From positions 2,140,424 to 2,204,423 of the forward strand of contig JAHBUP010000001.1 in the NCBI GenBank assembly GCA_019638015.1: a stretch of 64,000 nucleotides of DNA, given 5' to 3'. Shown piece by piece: positions 35,386 to 44,411 of this stretch. The notes under the pieces were generated by a model. It was not told the DNA's origin. It saw only the letters and a program-made list of their open reading frames with translations, and did no database searches. The DNA comes from Melioribacteraceae bacterium. Lineage in GTDB: Bacteria; Bacteroidota; Ignavibacteria; Ignavibacteriales; Melioribacteraceae. The position numbers and the translations under genes were made by a program. Within the stretch, counting starts at the first letter, position 1; every line of letters begins with the position of its first letter.

Positions 35386-35781
35386 CTAGTTGAGATCTTT
35401 CGATAAATTATTTTTGATCAAAATTGCCACACATGTAACGTAATTGGTGCTATGACTCATAGAGAGTTTGATTTCTTTATCCTTCCCAAGATAATCCTTT
35501 AAACTGCCATTTAATTTAACTTTTGGCAGACCATTTAATTCATTATATACTTCAATCTCCTTCCAGCTATTAACAACGGCTTCTTCGGAACTGAGTGCTT
35601 TAAAGATTGCTTCCTTAGCCGCAAATCTTGCCGCAAGATGCTGATATTTATTTTTTTTAGGAAGAGAGTAATCAAGTTCAGTTTCGGTAAAAATTTTATT
35701 TAAAAAATTATCTCCATACTCATCAATACTTTTTTGAATACGGGCAATTTCAATGATGTCTATTCCTATTCCAATAACCAT
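35386..35781 (-). CDS. acpS: Holo-[acyl-carrier-protein] synthase
   Basis: 131 residues. GIGIDIIEIARI near the start has the metal-binding Asp, and LAARFAAKEAIFKAL (about 48-62) the Glu and catalytic Lys motif; LSMSHSTNYVTCVAIL closes the active site. It moves phosphopantetheine from CoA to ACP. Its ATG overlaps the ggt stop by one base. Confidence 0.93.
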   Translation of the reverse strand: MVIGIGIDIIEIARIQKSIDEYGDNFLNKIFTETELDYSLPKKNKYQHLAARFAAKEAIFKALSSEEAVVNSWKEIEVYNELNGLPKVKLNGSLKDYLGKDKEIKLSMSHSTNYVTCVAILIKNNLSKDLN

Positions 35782-37487
35782 TAGTAACCTACCGCTTTTC
35801 CATTTCCTCTGGGATCACTGATTCCATAAAAATGTTTTTTATTATGATCAATTAATATTGCCTCAACTCTACCAAGTTGAGTTTCATTGCCGAATGTATA
35901 ACCTTTTGCGATTAAATTATTTTTAACGTCCTTTGGGAACCCATATTTTTCCAAAATTAATTTATCAGGAAGCCATTGGTGATGAAAACGAGGCAATGAT
36001 ACCGCCTCTCCAATCTTCATTTCAAATTCGATAACATTTAGTATGACCTGGATTACTGAGGTAATAATTGTTGAGCCACCGGGTGAACCTAATACTAATA
36101 TTGGCTTGTTATCTTTTATGATTATTGTTGGTGACATTGAGCTCAGCATTCGTTTCTGCGGCTGAATTGAATTAGCCTCACTGCCTATCAGTCCAAAAAG
36201 ATTTGGCTCACCCGGTTTAGCGCTAAAATCATCCATCTCATTATTTAGTAAAAATCCCAAACCTTCAACAACAATTTTATTGCCGAATGACGCGTTGATT
36301 GTATAAGTCGTACTCACCACATTGCCATCCTTATCTGCAACCGAATAGTGAGTAGTTTCATTACTCTCTGAAATATTAATTTCTACCGGATTAATTAAAG
36401 AAGATGGTTTAGCTGTATCAGTAATTTCCTCAAATATTTTTTTAGCATAATTTTTTGAAGTCAAATATTCTACTGGCACAGAATAAAAATCGGAATCACC
36501 CAAATGTTTTGATCGGTCTGAATAAACTCTTTTGAATATTTCTGTTAGAATGTGAATATAGTAAGAGCTTCCCAAATCACTTTTTTCAAGATTAAAATTC
36601 TCCAAAACATTTAATGTTTGTGTTATCGCAATGCCACCAGATGAGGGAGGACCAACAGAGAGAATCTCATAATTTTTATATTGAGATTTTAACGGATGTC
36701 TTTCAATTGGCTTATAAAGCTGGAAATCTTCTGCAGTGAAAATTCCCCCGTTCAATTTCGATTGTTCTAAAAATAACTTAGCTAGATTACCCGAATAAAA
36801 TGTTTCTGCTCCATCATCCTTTATTTGTTTTAATGTAGAGGCTAAATCTTTCTGAATAAATAGTTCATTTTCTAATAGATGAGCGCCATTATTAGTAAAT
36901 ATTTTATTTGATGAAGGTATTGAGGAAAATTCTTTATTGTGGTAATTAATTGCTTCGGCTGATTTATAATCAAGTAAAAAGCCATTCTCTGCGAGTTCAA
37001 TTGCCGGGGTAAGAATCTCTTGCCAACTTAATTTGCCATATTTTTTATGGGCTGCACTCAGTCCCGCAACAGTACCCGGCACTCCGGCAGATTTCCACCC
37101 ATTCTTGCTAGAAAGCGGGTCATAATTGCCACTACTATCTAGGTACATCTCGGCATTGGCAGCTAATGGAGCTTTTTCACGAAAATCGAAAACGATGGTT
37201 TCTCCATCTGCTAAACGGACAAGCATAAAACCTCCGCCGCCTAAATTCCCAGCACTCGGATACGTAACTGCAAGAGCAAAACCAACTGCCACAGCCGCAT
37301 CTACCGCATTTCCGCCCTGTTTTAAAATATTTATACCTACTTGCGAAGCTAGTTCACTTGCCGAAACCACCATACCAGTTTTTGAACGTACTTCGTTTGT
37401 GGGTTCTATAGAACTCGGGATTAATAAATAAAAGAGAAGAAAAAACATTTTAAAAAATATTAATGTCGGCTTCAACCTTAATTCCAT
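35781..37487 (-). CDS. ggt: Gamma-glutamyltransferase, exported
   Basis: 568 residues including a signal peptide (about 1-27). N-terminal GMVVSASELASQVGINILKQGGNAVDAAVAVGFALAV and FDFREKAP are classic. The autoprocessing site and nucleophile Thr lie in NETTHYSVADKDGNVVSTT (about 374-392), and SMSPTII with LGSPGGSTI forms the donor site. It cleaves gamma-glutamyl bonds of glutathione-like peptides in the periplasm. Start: Met1 overlaps the MCE gene by 38 bases; Met14 (37448) would follow its stop by one base, but Met1 gives the better signal peptide. Confidence 0.93.
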   Translation of the reverse strand: MELRLKPTLIFFKMFFLLFYLLIPSSIEPTNEVRSKTGMVVSASELASQVGINILKQGGNAVDAAVAVGFALAVTYPSAGNLGGGGFMLVRLADGETIVFDFREKAPLAANAEMYLDSSGNYDPLSSKNGWKSAGVPGTVAGLSAAHKKYGKLSWQEILTPAIELAENGFLLDYKSAEAINYHNKEFSSIPSSNKIFTNNGAHLLENELFIQKDLASTLKQIKDDGAETFYSGNLAKLFLEQSKLNGGIFTAEDFQLYKPIERHPLKSQYKNYEILSVGPPSSGGIAITQTLNVLENFNLEKSDLGSSYYIHILTEIFKRVYSDRSKHLGDSDFYSVPVEYLTSKNYAKKIFEEITDTAKPSSLINPVEINISESNETTHYSVADKDGNVVSTTYTINASFGNKIVVEGLGFLLNNEMDDFSAKPGEPNLFGLIGSEANSIQPQKRMLSSMSPTIIIKDNKPILVLGSPGGSTIITSVIQVILNVIEFEMKIGEAVSLPRFHHQWLPDKLILEKYGFPKDVKNNLIAKGYTFGNETQLGRVEAILIDHNKKHFYGISDPRGNGKAVGY

Positions 37488-38364
37488 TAGATTTTAGTTG
37501 CTCAACAAGGATTCTTGTAAGTTCTTTGGTCTGTTGTAGAGTCTGTTTTAAATCAGAAACTAATTCAGCATCATACAATAATTTCCCGGCATTGTTATTC
37601 CCTTTTTCAGTTTCTTCAATAAAATGATTAATTTTGCTAACTATTGATCTAGAGTCATCCAGCAATTTATTTAATTTATTAATTGATACAGCGATACTAT
37701 CCTTATTTGATATAACAGCATCATTGACATTTTTAACCAAAGAGTTGCTTGAGGAAATTAGAGAATTAATGCCCTCTCGATTATCAATTATCATCTTATT
37801 AACATTATTGGTTAGAGTAAATAAATTTTCAACTGTTGATTTGAGTTCGGAACTAAATTTCTCATTTGTGAGTGTGCTATTTACCGTGGTGAGCGTAATT
37901 TTGATTTCTTTAATCACATCCACTAAATCATTTTGAACACTGCCCAATGTTCCCATGGCAGAAGAAATATCACCCACAAATGTTCCATTATGAGTGATTG
38001 ATTTATTTAATGGTTCATCAGATGTACCTGGAGTAATCTCGATTTTTTTACCACCCATTAAATCGAGCATCATTACAATAAAAGTAGCATCTTTCTTTAA
38101 TTTAATTTCTGGGTCAATACTTAATTTTGTTAATACTTTTTCATCAATATTCTTGATATCATCGACATAGCCTTTTCTAACACCATTTACTGTTACCGGA
38201 TCTCCAATTTCTAATCCGGCAACAGACTGAAACAATACATTCACAATTAATCTTTCTGAGTTGAAAGTTACATTTTTTGCCCAACCAAAAATCCAGACAA
38301 ATAAAATGATTGAAATAACAATTGTTATTCCGACTCGTATTTCAGTTTTTCTTTGGTCTTTCAT
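37450..38364 (-). CDS. MCE-domain (MlaD-like) protein
   Basis: 304 residues from the ATG at 38364 (MKDQRKTEIRVG). A longer frame from 38409 would lie wholly inside the previous gene. One membrane helix (about 11-30) is followed by the MCE domain (about 35-115, LIVNVLFQSVAGLEIGDPVTVNGVRKGYVDDI). A long helical and coiled-coil region and a short basic tail follow. MCE proteins form hexameric rings that carry lipids between membranes. No MlaE permease or MlaF ATPase gene is adjacent. Confidence 0.88.
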   Translation of the reverse strand: MKDQRKTEIRVGITIVISIILFVWIFGWAKNVTFNSERLIVNVLFQSVAGLEIGDPVTVNGVRKGYVDDIKNIDEKVLTKLSIDPEIKLKKDATFIVMMLDLMGGKKIEITPGTSDEPLNKSITHNGTFVGDISSAMGTLGSVQNDLVDVIKEIKITLTTVNSTLTNEKFSSELKSTVENLFTLTNNVNKMIIDNREGINSLISSSNSLVKNVNDAVISNKDSIAVSINKLNKLLDDSRSIVSKINHFIEETEKGNNNAGKLLYDAELVSDLKQTLQQTKELTRILVEQLKSNGIKVEADINIF

Positions 38365-38719
38365 AATCCCGGATATACTCTTTAAAGTTTTGATAATCAA
38401 TAGAATCAATTAAACCACGGTCGAAATACACATCTGCTCTTTTAATAAAATGTTCAAGATCTTGCATCGCGTCTTTAAATGATCTTTTGCTATGCATGAG
38501 AGAATCCACTTTTTGATGGAAATACTGTTTCAATGAATCATTATAAACTGAATATTTGAGATTGTTGAACTTAGAGTCAAATTCTTTATAGGCATACTCT
38601 GTTATTTTTTCCTTAGCAAAATTTTTGAGAACCGAGGGTTCACTTTTTACAATATAAATTATTAAGCCAATAATTAGGGTTCCAACAAATATCACAGTTA
38701 AAAAGCATCCCTTCTTCAT
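38342..38719 (-). CDS. Unrecognised single-helix membrane protein before the MCE gene
   Basis: 125 residues: one N-terminal membrane helix (about 5-25), then an all-helical charged domain with many Tyr, Lys and Asp. I do not know the family. It overlaps the MCE start by 23 bases and begins four bases after the CorC-like gene, so it is probably translated with MCE. A role in the same envelope complex is a guess from position. Confidence 0.6.
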   Translation of the reverse strand: MKKGCFLTVIFVGTLIIGLIIYIVKSEPSVLKNFAKEKITEYAYKEFDSKFNNLKYSVYNDSLKQYFHQKVDSLMHSKRSFKDAMQDLEHFIKRADVYFDRGLIDSIDYQNFKEYIRDYERPKKN

Positions 38720-38723
38720 CGTC

Positions 38724-40004
38724 TTATTCGGAAACCTTTTCGATCAAAACTTTATTGATCCTTTTATTATCGATTTCTTTAATTGTAAAACGGCATTTTT
38801 TGTATTCAAAGGCATAATCTTGCTGGGGAATACTGCCGAGATGGTTGAAAATAAAACCTCCAACAGTGTCATAGTCATCATTCTCAGAGGTAAAATCTTC
38901 ATTAAATAGTTCATTCAATTCGTCTATAGAAGTTTTTCCTAATAAAAGAAATGAATTTTCGTTTAATTTGGTAACCTCTGTTTCTTCTTGATCATACTCA
39001 TCTCTAATATCTCCAACAATTTCTTCCAATATATCTTCGAGAGAAATTAATCCAGCTGTGCCACCATATTCATCAACAACAATTCCAAGATGCATCTTCT
39101 TCTCCTGGAATAAATGGAGAAGATCATTAATTAATTTGGTTTCTGGCACAAACAGCGCTTCTCTAACAATTTTTTTAAGCGATAATTTTTTCCTCATTTG
39201 ATCATTATGAAGATATGGTAATAGATCTTTAACATAAATTATTCCGAGAATGTTATCCAGATTATTTTCGTAAAGAGGAATACGGCTATGTCCCGATTCG
39301 TTAATGATACTAATTAGTTCATCAAAATCGGCATCCACTGGAACTGAAGTGATATCAACTCTCGGCGTCATCACTTCTCGAGCCATTACAGTCTTCAGCG
39401 AAACAATACCATGGATTAATTCATGTTCACCATCTTTTATTGTTCCATTCTCTGCACTCATTTCAGCTAAATCTCTTGTTTCGCCACTGAGTAGAGCTGT
39501 TTTGGAAAGATTAAATTCTATCTTCGATGATAAAAATCCAAGTGTTTCGGTTAGTACTTTAGAAATTGGATAGAAGATAATTCCAAACCAATAAAGTGGA
39601 ACTGCAATTATCTTAACAAATTGAAGTGGATACCTGTTTGCCCATAATTTAGGCGTTATTTCCCCAATCAACAAAATTATAATTGTAAGCAATATAATTT
39701 GAGCAATGATTGCAATTTCTGCTGGTATCATAAAATCTTTAGATAAGCGCAGTGCTATCATTACAGAAATTATTGAAGCGGCAACATTGACAATTGTATT
39801 CCCGAGTAAAATTGTTACTAAAAGTCTTTTGGGATTTTCGAGAAGTAGTTTTACGTAAACAGCAATAACCCGGTGACTCTTTTGAAGTTCCTTCAATTTC
39901 TTATTATCAAAAGAAAATAATGCAACTTCAGAACCGGAAAAAAATGCGCTTAATAATATTGTTGTCAGAAGTAAAGGTAAAAGAATAAACCAGCTATGGT
40001 CCAA
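38724..40004 (-). CDS. CNNM/CorC-like membrane protein (hemolysin C family)
   Basis: 426 residues: a DUF21 (CNNM) membrane domain with about four helices (1-165, FSGSEVALFS near the start), two CBS domains (about 205-325, EVMTPRVDITSVPVDADFDEL and FVPETKLINDLLHLFQEKKMHLGIVVDEYGG) and a C-terminal CorC_HlyC domain (about 345-420). Members are implicated in Mg or Co transport, and some bind nucleotides at CBS. It uses a TTG start at 40004. The old name hemolysin does not imply toxicity. Confidence 0.9.
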   Translation of the reverse strand: MDHSWFILLPLLLTTILLSAFFSGSEVALFSFDNKKLKELQKSHRVIAVYVKLLLENPKRLLVTILLGNTIVNVAASIISVMIALRLSKDFMIPAEIAIIAQIILLTIIILLIGEITPKLWANRYPLQFVKIIAVPLYWFGIIFYPISKVLTETLGFLSSKIEFNLSKTALLSGETRDLAEMSAENGTIKDGEHELIHGIVSLKTVMAREVMTPRVDITSVPVDADFDELISIINESGHSRIPLYENNLDNILGIIYVKDLLPYLHNDQMRKKLSLKKIVREALFVPETKLINDLLHLFQEKKMHLGIVVDEYGGTAGLISLEDILEEIVGDIRDEYDQEETEVTKLNENSFLLLGKTSIDELNELFNEDFTSENDDYDTVGGFIFNHLGSIPQQDYAFEYKKCRFTIKEIDNKRINKVLIEKVSE

Positions 40005-40036
40005 TTAATCAAATCCAAAATTGTTCAACATATCAA

Positions 40037-40462
40037 TTAAAATGGTAAATCATCATCTTCAGCAGCGGGAGCCGTACCGGGATTCTCATAATCATTAGTA
40101 GATCTTGAAGATGATGAATCATTCCCTCCATCTCTCGCATCAAGCGGAATTATTTTTTCAGATATCACCTCGGTAATATAACGCTTTACACCATCTTTAT
40201 CTGTATAATCCCTTTTAGATAATCTTCCTTCCACATATAATTTTTTCCCTTTTTTCAACTGCTCTTTGTAAAAATCGGGAAGATTCCAAGCAACTACATT
40301 ATGCCAAGTTGTTTCATTGACCCAACTACCATCTTTTCCTTTATACCCATGAGTTGTTGCTATAGAAAAAGAAGTGACACCCTGGTTGGAATTTGTGAAG
40401 CGTGTCTCGGCATCCTGCCCTAAATTTCCTATAAGCATAATCTTATTTAATGAAAAAGCCAC
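40037..40462 (-). CDS. ssb: Single-stranded DNA-binding protein
   Basis: 141 residues: OB fold (about 1-105, LNKIMLIGNLGQDAETRFT, WHNVVAW, GRLSKRDYTDKDG), a Ser/Asn-rich linker and the acidic tip DDDLPF that recruits replication partners. The start is GTG with GAGG five bases before it. A TATATTTG box lies upstream without a clear -33 element. It is full length. Confidence 0.95.
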   Translation of the reverse strand: MAFSLNKIMLIGNLGQDAETRFTNSNQGVTSFSIATTHGYKGKDGSWVNETTWHNVVAWNLPDFYKEQLKKGKKLYVEGRLSKRDYTDKDGVKRYITEVISEKIIPLDARDGGNDSSSSRSTNDYENPGTAPAAEDDDLPF

Positions 40463-40535
40463 TTTGCCCTCATCCTTTTTTAATAATTTCGAGAATAAAT
40501 TTATAATATTAATTGATTAATTCAAATATAAAGAA

Positions 40536-40982
40536 TCAATTTAGCGGTAAGCTGATTATAAATGCCCCTTTAAATTGAGGAATTTTCCCAATTTGATTTT
40601 TTGCATCTTCCGCATCAGTTTTGTTAGAAAACGCAGGTAGCTGCACAGCATATAAGTTGATGTCTTGTCTATAAACAATAAGCATCTGCTTATCTACCTT
40701 TGATTTGTTCTCTCTAATAAATTGATCTGCTCTTTCTCTACTTGTAAATGCGCCAACTTGAACTATAAAAGTCTGTTCTGAATCAGTTTTTGGGATATCT
40801 GAAATTTCTACACTTTTTTCATTAACAATTAATGAATCCTTTTTGATTTCCGTCGTAACCTGTTTTGTGGTCTCTTCGAATACATATACATCTAAATTCT
40901 TTCTGGAATCTTTTGTTGCTTCATCAGTAACAGTGCATCCATGAATTATTATTACAAAGAAAAAAGAGAATACAGCTTTCAT
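40536..40982 (-). CDS. SPOR-domain lipoprotein
   Basis: 148 residues from the ATG at 40982 (an in-frame TTG precedes it). The signal peptide ends in a lipobox-like IHGC at about residue 16, so an outer-membrane lipoprotein is likely. After an Asp/Glu/Lys linker, a SPOR domain fills about 70-148 (QTFIVQVGAFTSRERADQFI and NLYAVQLPAFSNKTDAEDA). SPOR domains bind denuded glycan strands, often at the division site. It is preceded by the OmpP1 terminator. Confidence 0.82.
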   Translation of the reverse strand: MKAVFSFFFVIIIHGCTVTDEATKDSRKNLDVYVFEETTKQVTTEIKKDSLIVNEKSVEISDIPKTDSEQTFIVQVGAFTSRERADQFIRENKSKVDKQMLIVYRQDINLYAVQLPAFSNKTDAEDAKNQIGKIPQFKGAFIISLPLN

Positions 40983-41034
40983 CAAATGATATCCTTTTTA
41001 CTATTACATTTATTGGAAATAGAGTAGAGAAATG

Positions 41035-41071
41035 AGATTAAAACAGGGATAGTAATTTGTTTACTATCCCT
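41035..41071 (-). terminator. Intrinsic terminator after the OmpP1/FadL gene
   Basis: On the minus strand AGGGATAGTAA pairs with TTACTATCCCT around a five-base loop, followed by GTTTTAAT. It lies 11 bases after the OmpP1 stop. Confidence 0.7.
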
Positions 41072-41081
41072 ATTAATAATA

Positions 41082-42350
41082 TTACAGAGAGTAGGAGAAA
41101 TTAAGTGCTAATAAGTGAGCATTATTTTGATATGCTCCATTAAATCCAAATTTTGAATTACCAACGGTTCTCTCGGCAAAGCTTAAATACATATATGCGA
41201 AATCAATTCCTAAATGTTCAGTAAATTTCCCACCGAATCCAACATTAAATCCTACACGGTCTGCGTCTGGTAAAGTTGGTTCAACATAATCATCAAGTAC
41301 TGGATTGTTATCATAAAGCAATCCACCTCTTAACCAGAAATTATCAGTTAATTTATATTCTAAACCTGCTCTAACGATAAAAGTATTTTCATATTTTCTA
41401 TCGGATGATGAAACACTTGAGCCTGTAAAAGTTGGGCTTGCTGGATTATAATTTTCGAATGTAACTGCTAATTTTTCGTAGCTGCTCCATCCTACATATT
41501 GAAAATCTGCTGTAAGTGTTGTTCTTTCATCAGCCATGTAAGCTACACCCAAAGTTAAATTTTGAGGAGTAGAAAGTGGAGCTGTAATATTACCAGTTGG
41601 GAATTTAATTGTCATCGGTCCTGCTAATGGATGCACAAAACTAAATGTAGGAGGAGTACTTTCTACTGTTCCTTCCAAATCAAATGCAACTTCGCTTCTA
41701 TAACTTAATCCTAATTGAACTTTTTCATTTAGTTTGTATAATACACCGGCTGTAAAGCCCATTCCGGTTCCATCACCTTTCATTAAAACATCAACATTAG
41801 CCTGGTTTGTGACGGGATTTCTAGCCATTCTTTGAATAGTAACATCACCAAGAGCAAAAATTCCGCCAACGCTAACAGAAAGATCTTTTGTAACTTCGTA
41901 TGCTATAACAGGAGTAATAAAGAATGTAATTAATTCGGTATCCACTGCCAATTCTTTACCAACCCAGTTTTTGTCCCATTTTGTGCCCAAACCATATTGA
42001 TTGTTCACACTAATACCAGCAGATAATTTATCAGTAATTTCTTGTGTAACATATAAATTTATTGGGTTGAAAATTTGTGAAAGCATCTCAGTTTCAACTT
42101 TACTTGGTTTAGGTCCGGTAAATTTTGCCAAAGGCATAATCATTGTAGCGCCGGCATAAAACTGAGTTCCTTTTAATTGAGTAATACCAGCCGGATTGAA
42201 GTAGACAGCAGATGGATCTGAAGCCAAACCGGTGAAAGCTCCGGCTAATGCCATTGCTCGCGCACCTTGTTCATTTAGTTGAAATCCGCCGGCATGAATT
42301 GTACCAGCGAACATACAGCACACTAGTAATAAAGTAACTAGTCTCTTCAC
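41082..42350 (-). CDS. OmpP1/FadL-family outer-membrane transporter
   Basis: 422 residues with a signal peptide (1-20, ending IHA). The mature start GGFQLNEQGARAMALAGAFTGLASDPSAVYFNPAGI is the FadL hatch. The rest alternates as beta strands and ends LNFSYSL. FadL homologues take up long-chain fatty acids or aromatic hydrophobics; the substrate here is unknown. The GTG start has GGAGG just upstream, a strong ribosome site, so it is probably an abundant porin. It has its own promoter and terminator. Confidence 0.93.
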   Translation of the reverse strand: MKRLVTLLLVCCMFAGTIHAGGFQLNEQGARAMALAGAFTGLASDPSAVYFNPAGITQLKGTQFYAGATMIMPLAKFTGPKPSKVETEMLSQIFNPINLYVTQEITDKLSAGISVNNQYGLGTKWDKNWVGKELAVDTELITFFITPVIAYEVTKDLSVSVGGIFALGDVTIQRMARNPVTNQANVDVLMKGDGTGMGFTAGVLYKLNEKVQLGLSYRSEVAFDLEGTVESTPPTFSFVHPLAGPMTIKFPTGNITAPLSTPQNLTLGVAYMADERTTLTADFQYVGWSSYEKLAVTFENYNPASPTFTGSSVSSSDRKYENTFIVRAGLEYKLTDNFWLRGGLLYDNNPVLDDYVEPTLPDADRVGFNVGFGGKFTEHLGIDFAYMYLSFAERTVGNSKFGFNGAYQNNAHLLALNFSYSL

Positions 42351-42382
42351 ACAACCTCCTCTATTTTTGATGAACGTCTTGG

Positions 42383-42413
42383 AAAATATAATTAATTGAA
42401 ATCTAATTGCAAA
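42383..42413 (-). promoter_or_regulatory. Putative promoter of the OmpP1/FadL gene
   Basis: On the minus strand TTTG, 19 bases, TATATTTT (one mismatch to TAnnTTTG). In sigma70 terms it is TTGCAA-N16-TATATT. It lies 33 bases before the GTG and is followed by GGAGG. Confidence 0.5.
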
Positions 42414-42418
42414 AGAGA

Positions 42419-42922
42419 TTATTTGGTAATTATTATGAGCTCGGTATTCTTTTCGACCGACTGCCCTTCGGTAACATTTACTTTTGAAATAACTCCGCTA
42501 ATAGGTGATTTAAGTTCATTCTCCATTTTCATAGCTTCAAGAATTATTAATGATTCACCAGCATCTACATATTCCCCAATTTTTTTCTTTAGTTTTAAAA
42601 TTAGTCCGGGCATTGGCGAAACTAAACTCGCTTTAGAATGCTGTTCACCTACTTTAATTTTAAATTCGGCGACGCTTTCTTGTAATTTTGTTCTTACTAC
42701 TGACGTGTAGTTCCATCCAGCAATCAAAAATCCATACTTATCTTTGGATAAATTATCCGTACAGATTTCAAAAACCTTATTACCATATTTTAGTAGATAT
42801 GCATTATGACTAAGTTTAATTAATTCAATTGGAATCTTTTTCCCATTAACTTCAGCTTCCTCCTGGTTTGTTAGCTTAACACTATATTTTCTGCTATTTG
42901 TAGTAACTATATATTCATTCAT
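42419..42922 (-). CDS. Biotin carboxyl carrier protein of an acyl-CoA carboxylase
   Basis: 167 residues. The C-terminal biotinyl domain (about 95-167) has the EAMKM motif with biotinyl Lys132 and an upstream SPMPGLILKL. The N-terminal 90 residues are beta-rich and resemble the linker domain that joins BC and BCCP parts in propionyl-/methylcrotonyl-CoA carboxylase alpha chains. So this looks like the split-off C-terminus of such an alpha chain. It overlaps accC by 8 bases. No carboxyltransferase gene is in the window. Confidence 0.88.
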   Translation of the reverse strand: MNEYIVTTNSRKYSVKLTNQEEAEVNGKKIPIELIKLSHNAYLLKYGNKVFEICTDNLSKDKYGFLIAGWNYTSVVRTKLQESVAEFKIKVGEQHSKASLVSPMPGLILKLKKKIGEYVDAGESLIILEAMKMENELKSPISGVISKVNVTEGQSVEKNTELIIITK

Positions 42923-44411
42923 AATTCTGAGAAGTCCAATTATTAGATTTATTACAATCTGAATTTACCGTCTTGCTGTTAATTTCACTATTCTTTAACA
43001 ATGCCGCAAAGACAGAAGCAATTTCCTCATACTCTATTGAAGTTTCATCCTTCCACTTATCGGGCAATAACGGAATAAATTTCTGGTCTAAAAAATTAAT
43101 GTCGAATGATCCGTCTAAGAATTCACCTTGCTTCAATATCCAATTAAACACTGGGATATTTGTTATTACTCCGGAAATCTGGTACTCGGTTAATGCTCGC
43201 TTCATGCGAATGATAGCTTCTTCCCTATCTCTTCCCCAAGCAACTACTTTAGAAAGAAGAGGATCGTAATAAATAGGAACATCCGATTGTATATCAACTC
43301 CTCGCTCTATTCTTATTCCGGGTCCTGAGGTTAGCCGGTGATACAATATTTTGCCAATAGAAGGAGCAAAATTATTTTCTGGATCCTCTGCATATATTCT
43401 GCATTCAATCGCATGTCCGTTAATTTTCAAATCTTCCTGCTTTAAATTAAGTTTTTCTCCTTGGGCAATTTTTATTTGTTCTTTTACCAGATCGACTCCG
43501 GTAATCATTTCTGTGACTGGATGCTCAACTTGAAGTCGTGTGTTCATTTCCAGGAAATAAAACTTTTTATTTTCATCGAGAAGAAACTCGAGAGTTCCCG
43601 CATTATAATAATTACATGCCTTCGCCGCCGCTATAGCACACTTAGTAATTTCATTTCGGATCTCTGCATCAATAGAAATTGAAGGAGCTTCCTCAATTAC
43701 TTTTTGATGTCTTCTTTGAACAGAACACTCTCTCTCAAAAAGATGTACATAATTACCATATTTATCACCAAGAATTTGTACTTCTATGTGCTTTGGTTTT
43801 AATATTAATTTTTCTATATAAACATCCGGAACGCCAAATGCTTTAAGTGCCTCATTTGTAGCCCTCTCAAAGGCATCATCAAATTCAGAAACAGAAAACA
43901 CTTTCCTCATTCCTTTACCACCACCTCCAGCTGAGGCTTTAAGTATAACTGGAAATCCTATCTCTTCGGCATGTATTTTAGCGTTTTTAATATCTGAAAT
44001 TGCTTCCGTTGTTCCCGGAACAATCGGTACATTATTATGCTTCATCAATCTTCGGGCAGAAGTTTTTTCTCCCATTAATCTAACCGAATTACTAGATGGT
44101 CCAATAAATATAATTCCCGAATTCTCAACCATCTCAATAAAATCGGGATTTTCAGAAAGGAAACCATAACCCGGATGAATTGCATCAGCTCCAATTTTTT
44201 GAGCTAAATTTATAATGGCTTCTTTATTTAGATATGATTCTTTTGAAGGGGGCGGACCAATTAGATATGCCTCATCAGCTCTTCTTACATGGAGAGCTTC
44301 TTTATCTGCTTCGGAATAAATTGCGGCTGATATAATACCCATCTCGCGGCATGCTTTTATAATACGGTGAGCAATTTCTCCACGGTTAGCGATAAGTATT
44401 TTTTTTATCAT
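42915..44411 (-). CDS. accC: Biotin carboxylase subunit
   Basis: 498 residues. ATP-grasp enzyme: KKILIANRGEIAHRIIKACREMGI, KASAGGGGKGMRKV (Gly-rich loop), EVQILGDKYGN, ERECSVQRRHQKVIEE, EMNTRLQVEHPVTE, and HAIECRIYAEDP. It carboxylates biotin on the carrier protein with ATP and bicarbonate. The last 50 residues are an unconserved Ser/Asn-rich tail. It overlaps mutS2 by 4 bases and the carrier gene by 8, so both subunits are probably made in step. Confidence 0.94.
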   Translation of the reverse strand: MIKKILIANRGEIAHRIIKACREMGIISAAIYSEADKEALHVRRADEAYLIGPPPSKESYLNKEAIINLAQKIGADAIHPGYGFLSENPDFIEMVENSGIIFIGPSSNSVRLMGEKTSARRLMKHNNVPIVPGTTEAISDIKNAKIHAEEIGFPVILKASAGGGGKGMRKVFSVSEFDDAFERATNEALKAFGVPDVYIEKLILKPKHIEVQILGDKYGNYVHLFERECSVQRRHQKVIEEAPSISIDAEIRNEITKCAIAAAKACNYYNAGTLEFLLDENKKFYFLEMNTRLQVEHPVTEMITGVDLVKEQIKIAQGEKLNLKQEDLKINGHAIECRIYAEDPENNFAPSIGKILYHRLTSGPGIRIERGVDIQSDVPIYYDPLLSKVVAWGRDREEAIIRMKRALTEYQISGVITNIPVFNWILKQGEFLDGSFDINFLDQKFIPLLPDKWKDETSIEYEEIASVFAALLKNSEINSKTVNSDCNKSNNWTSQNYE

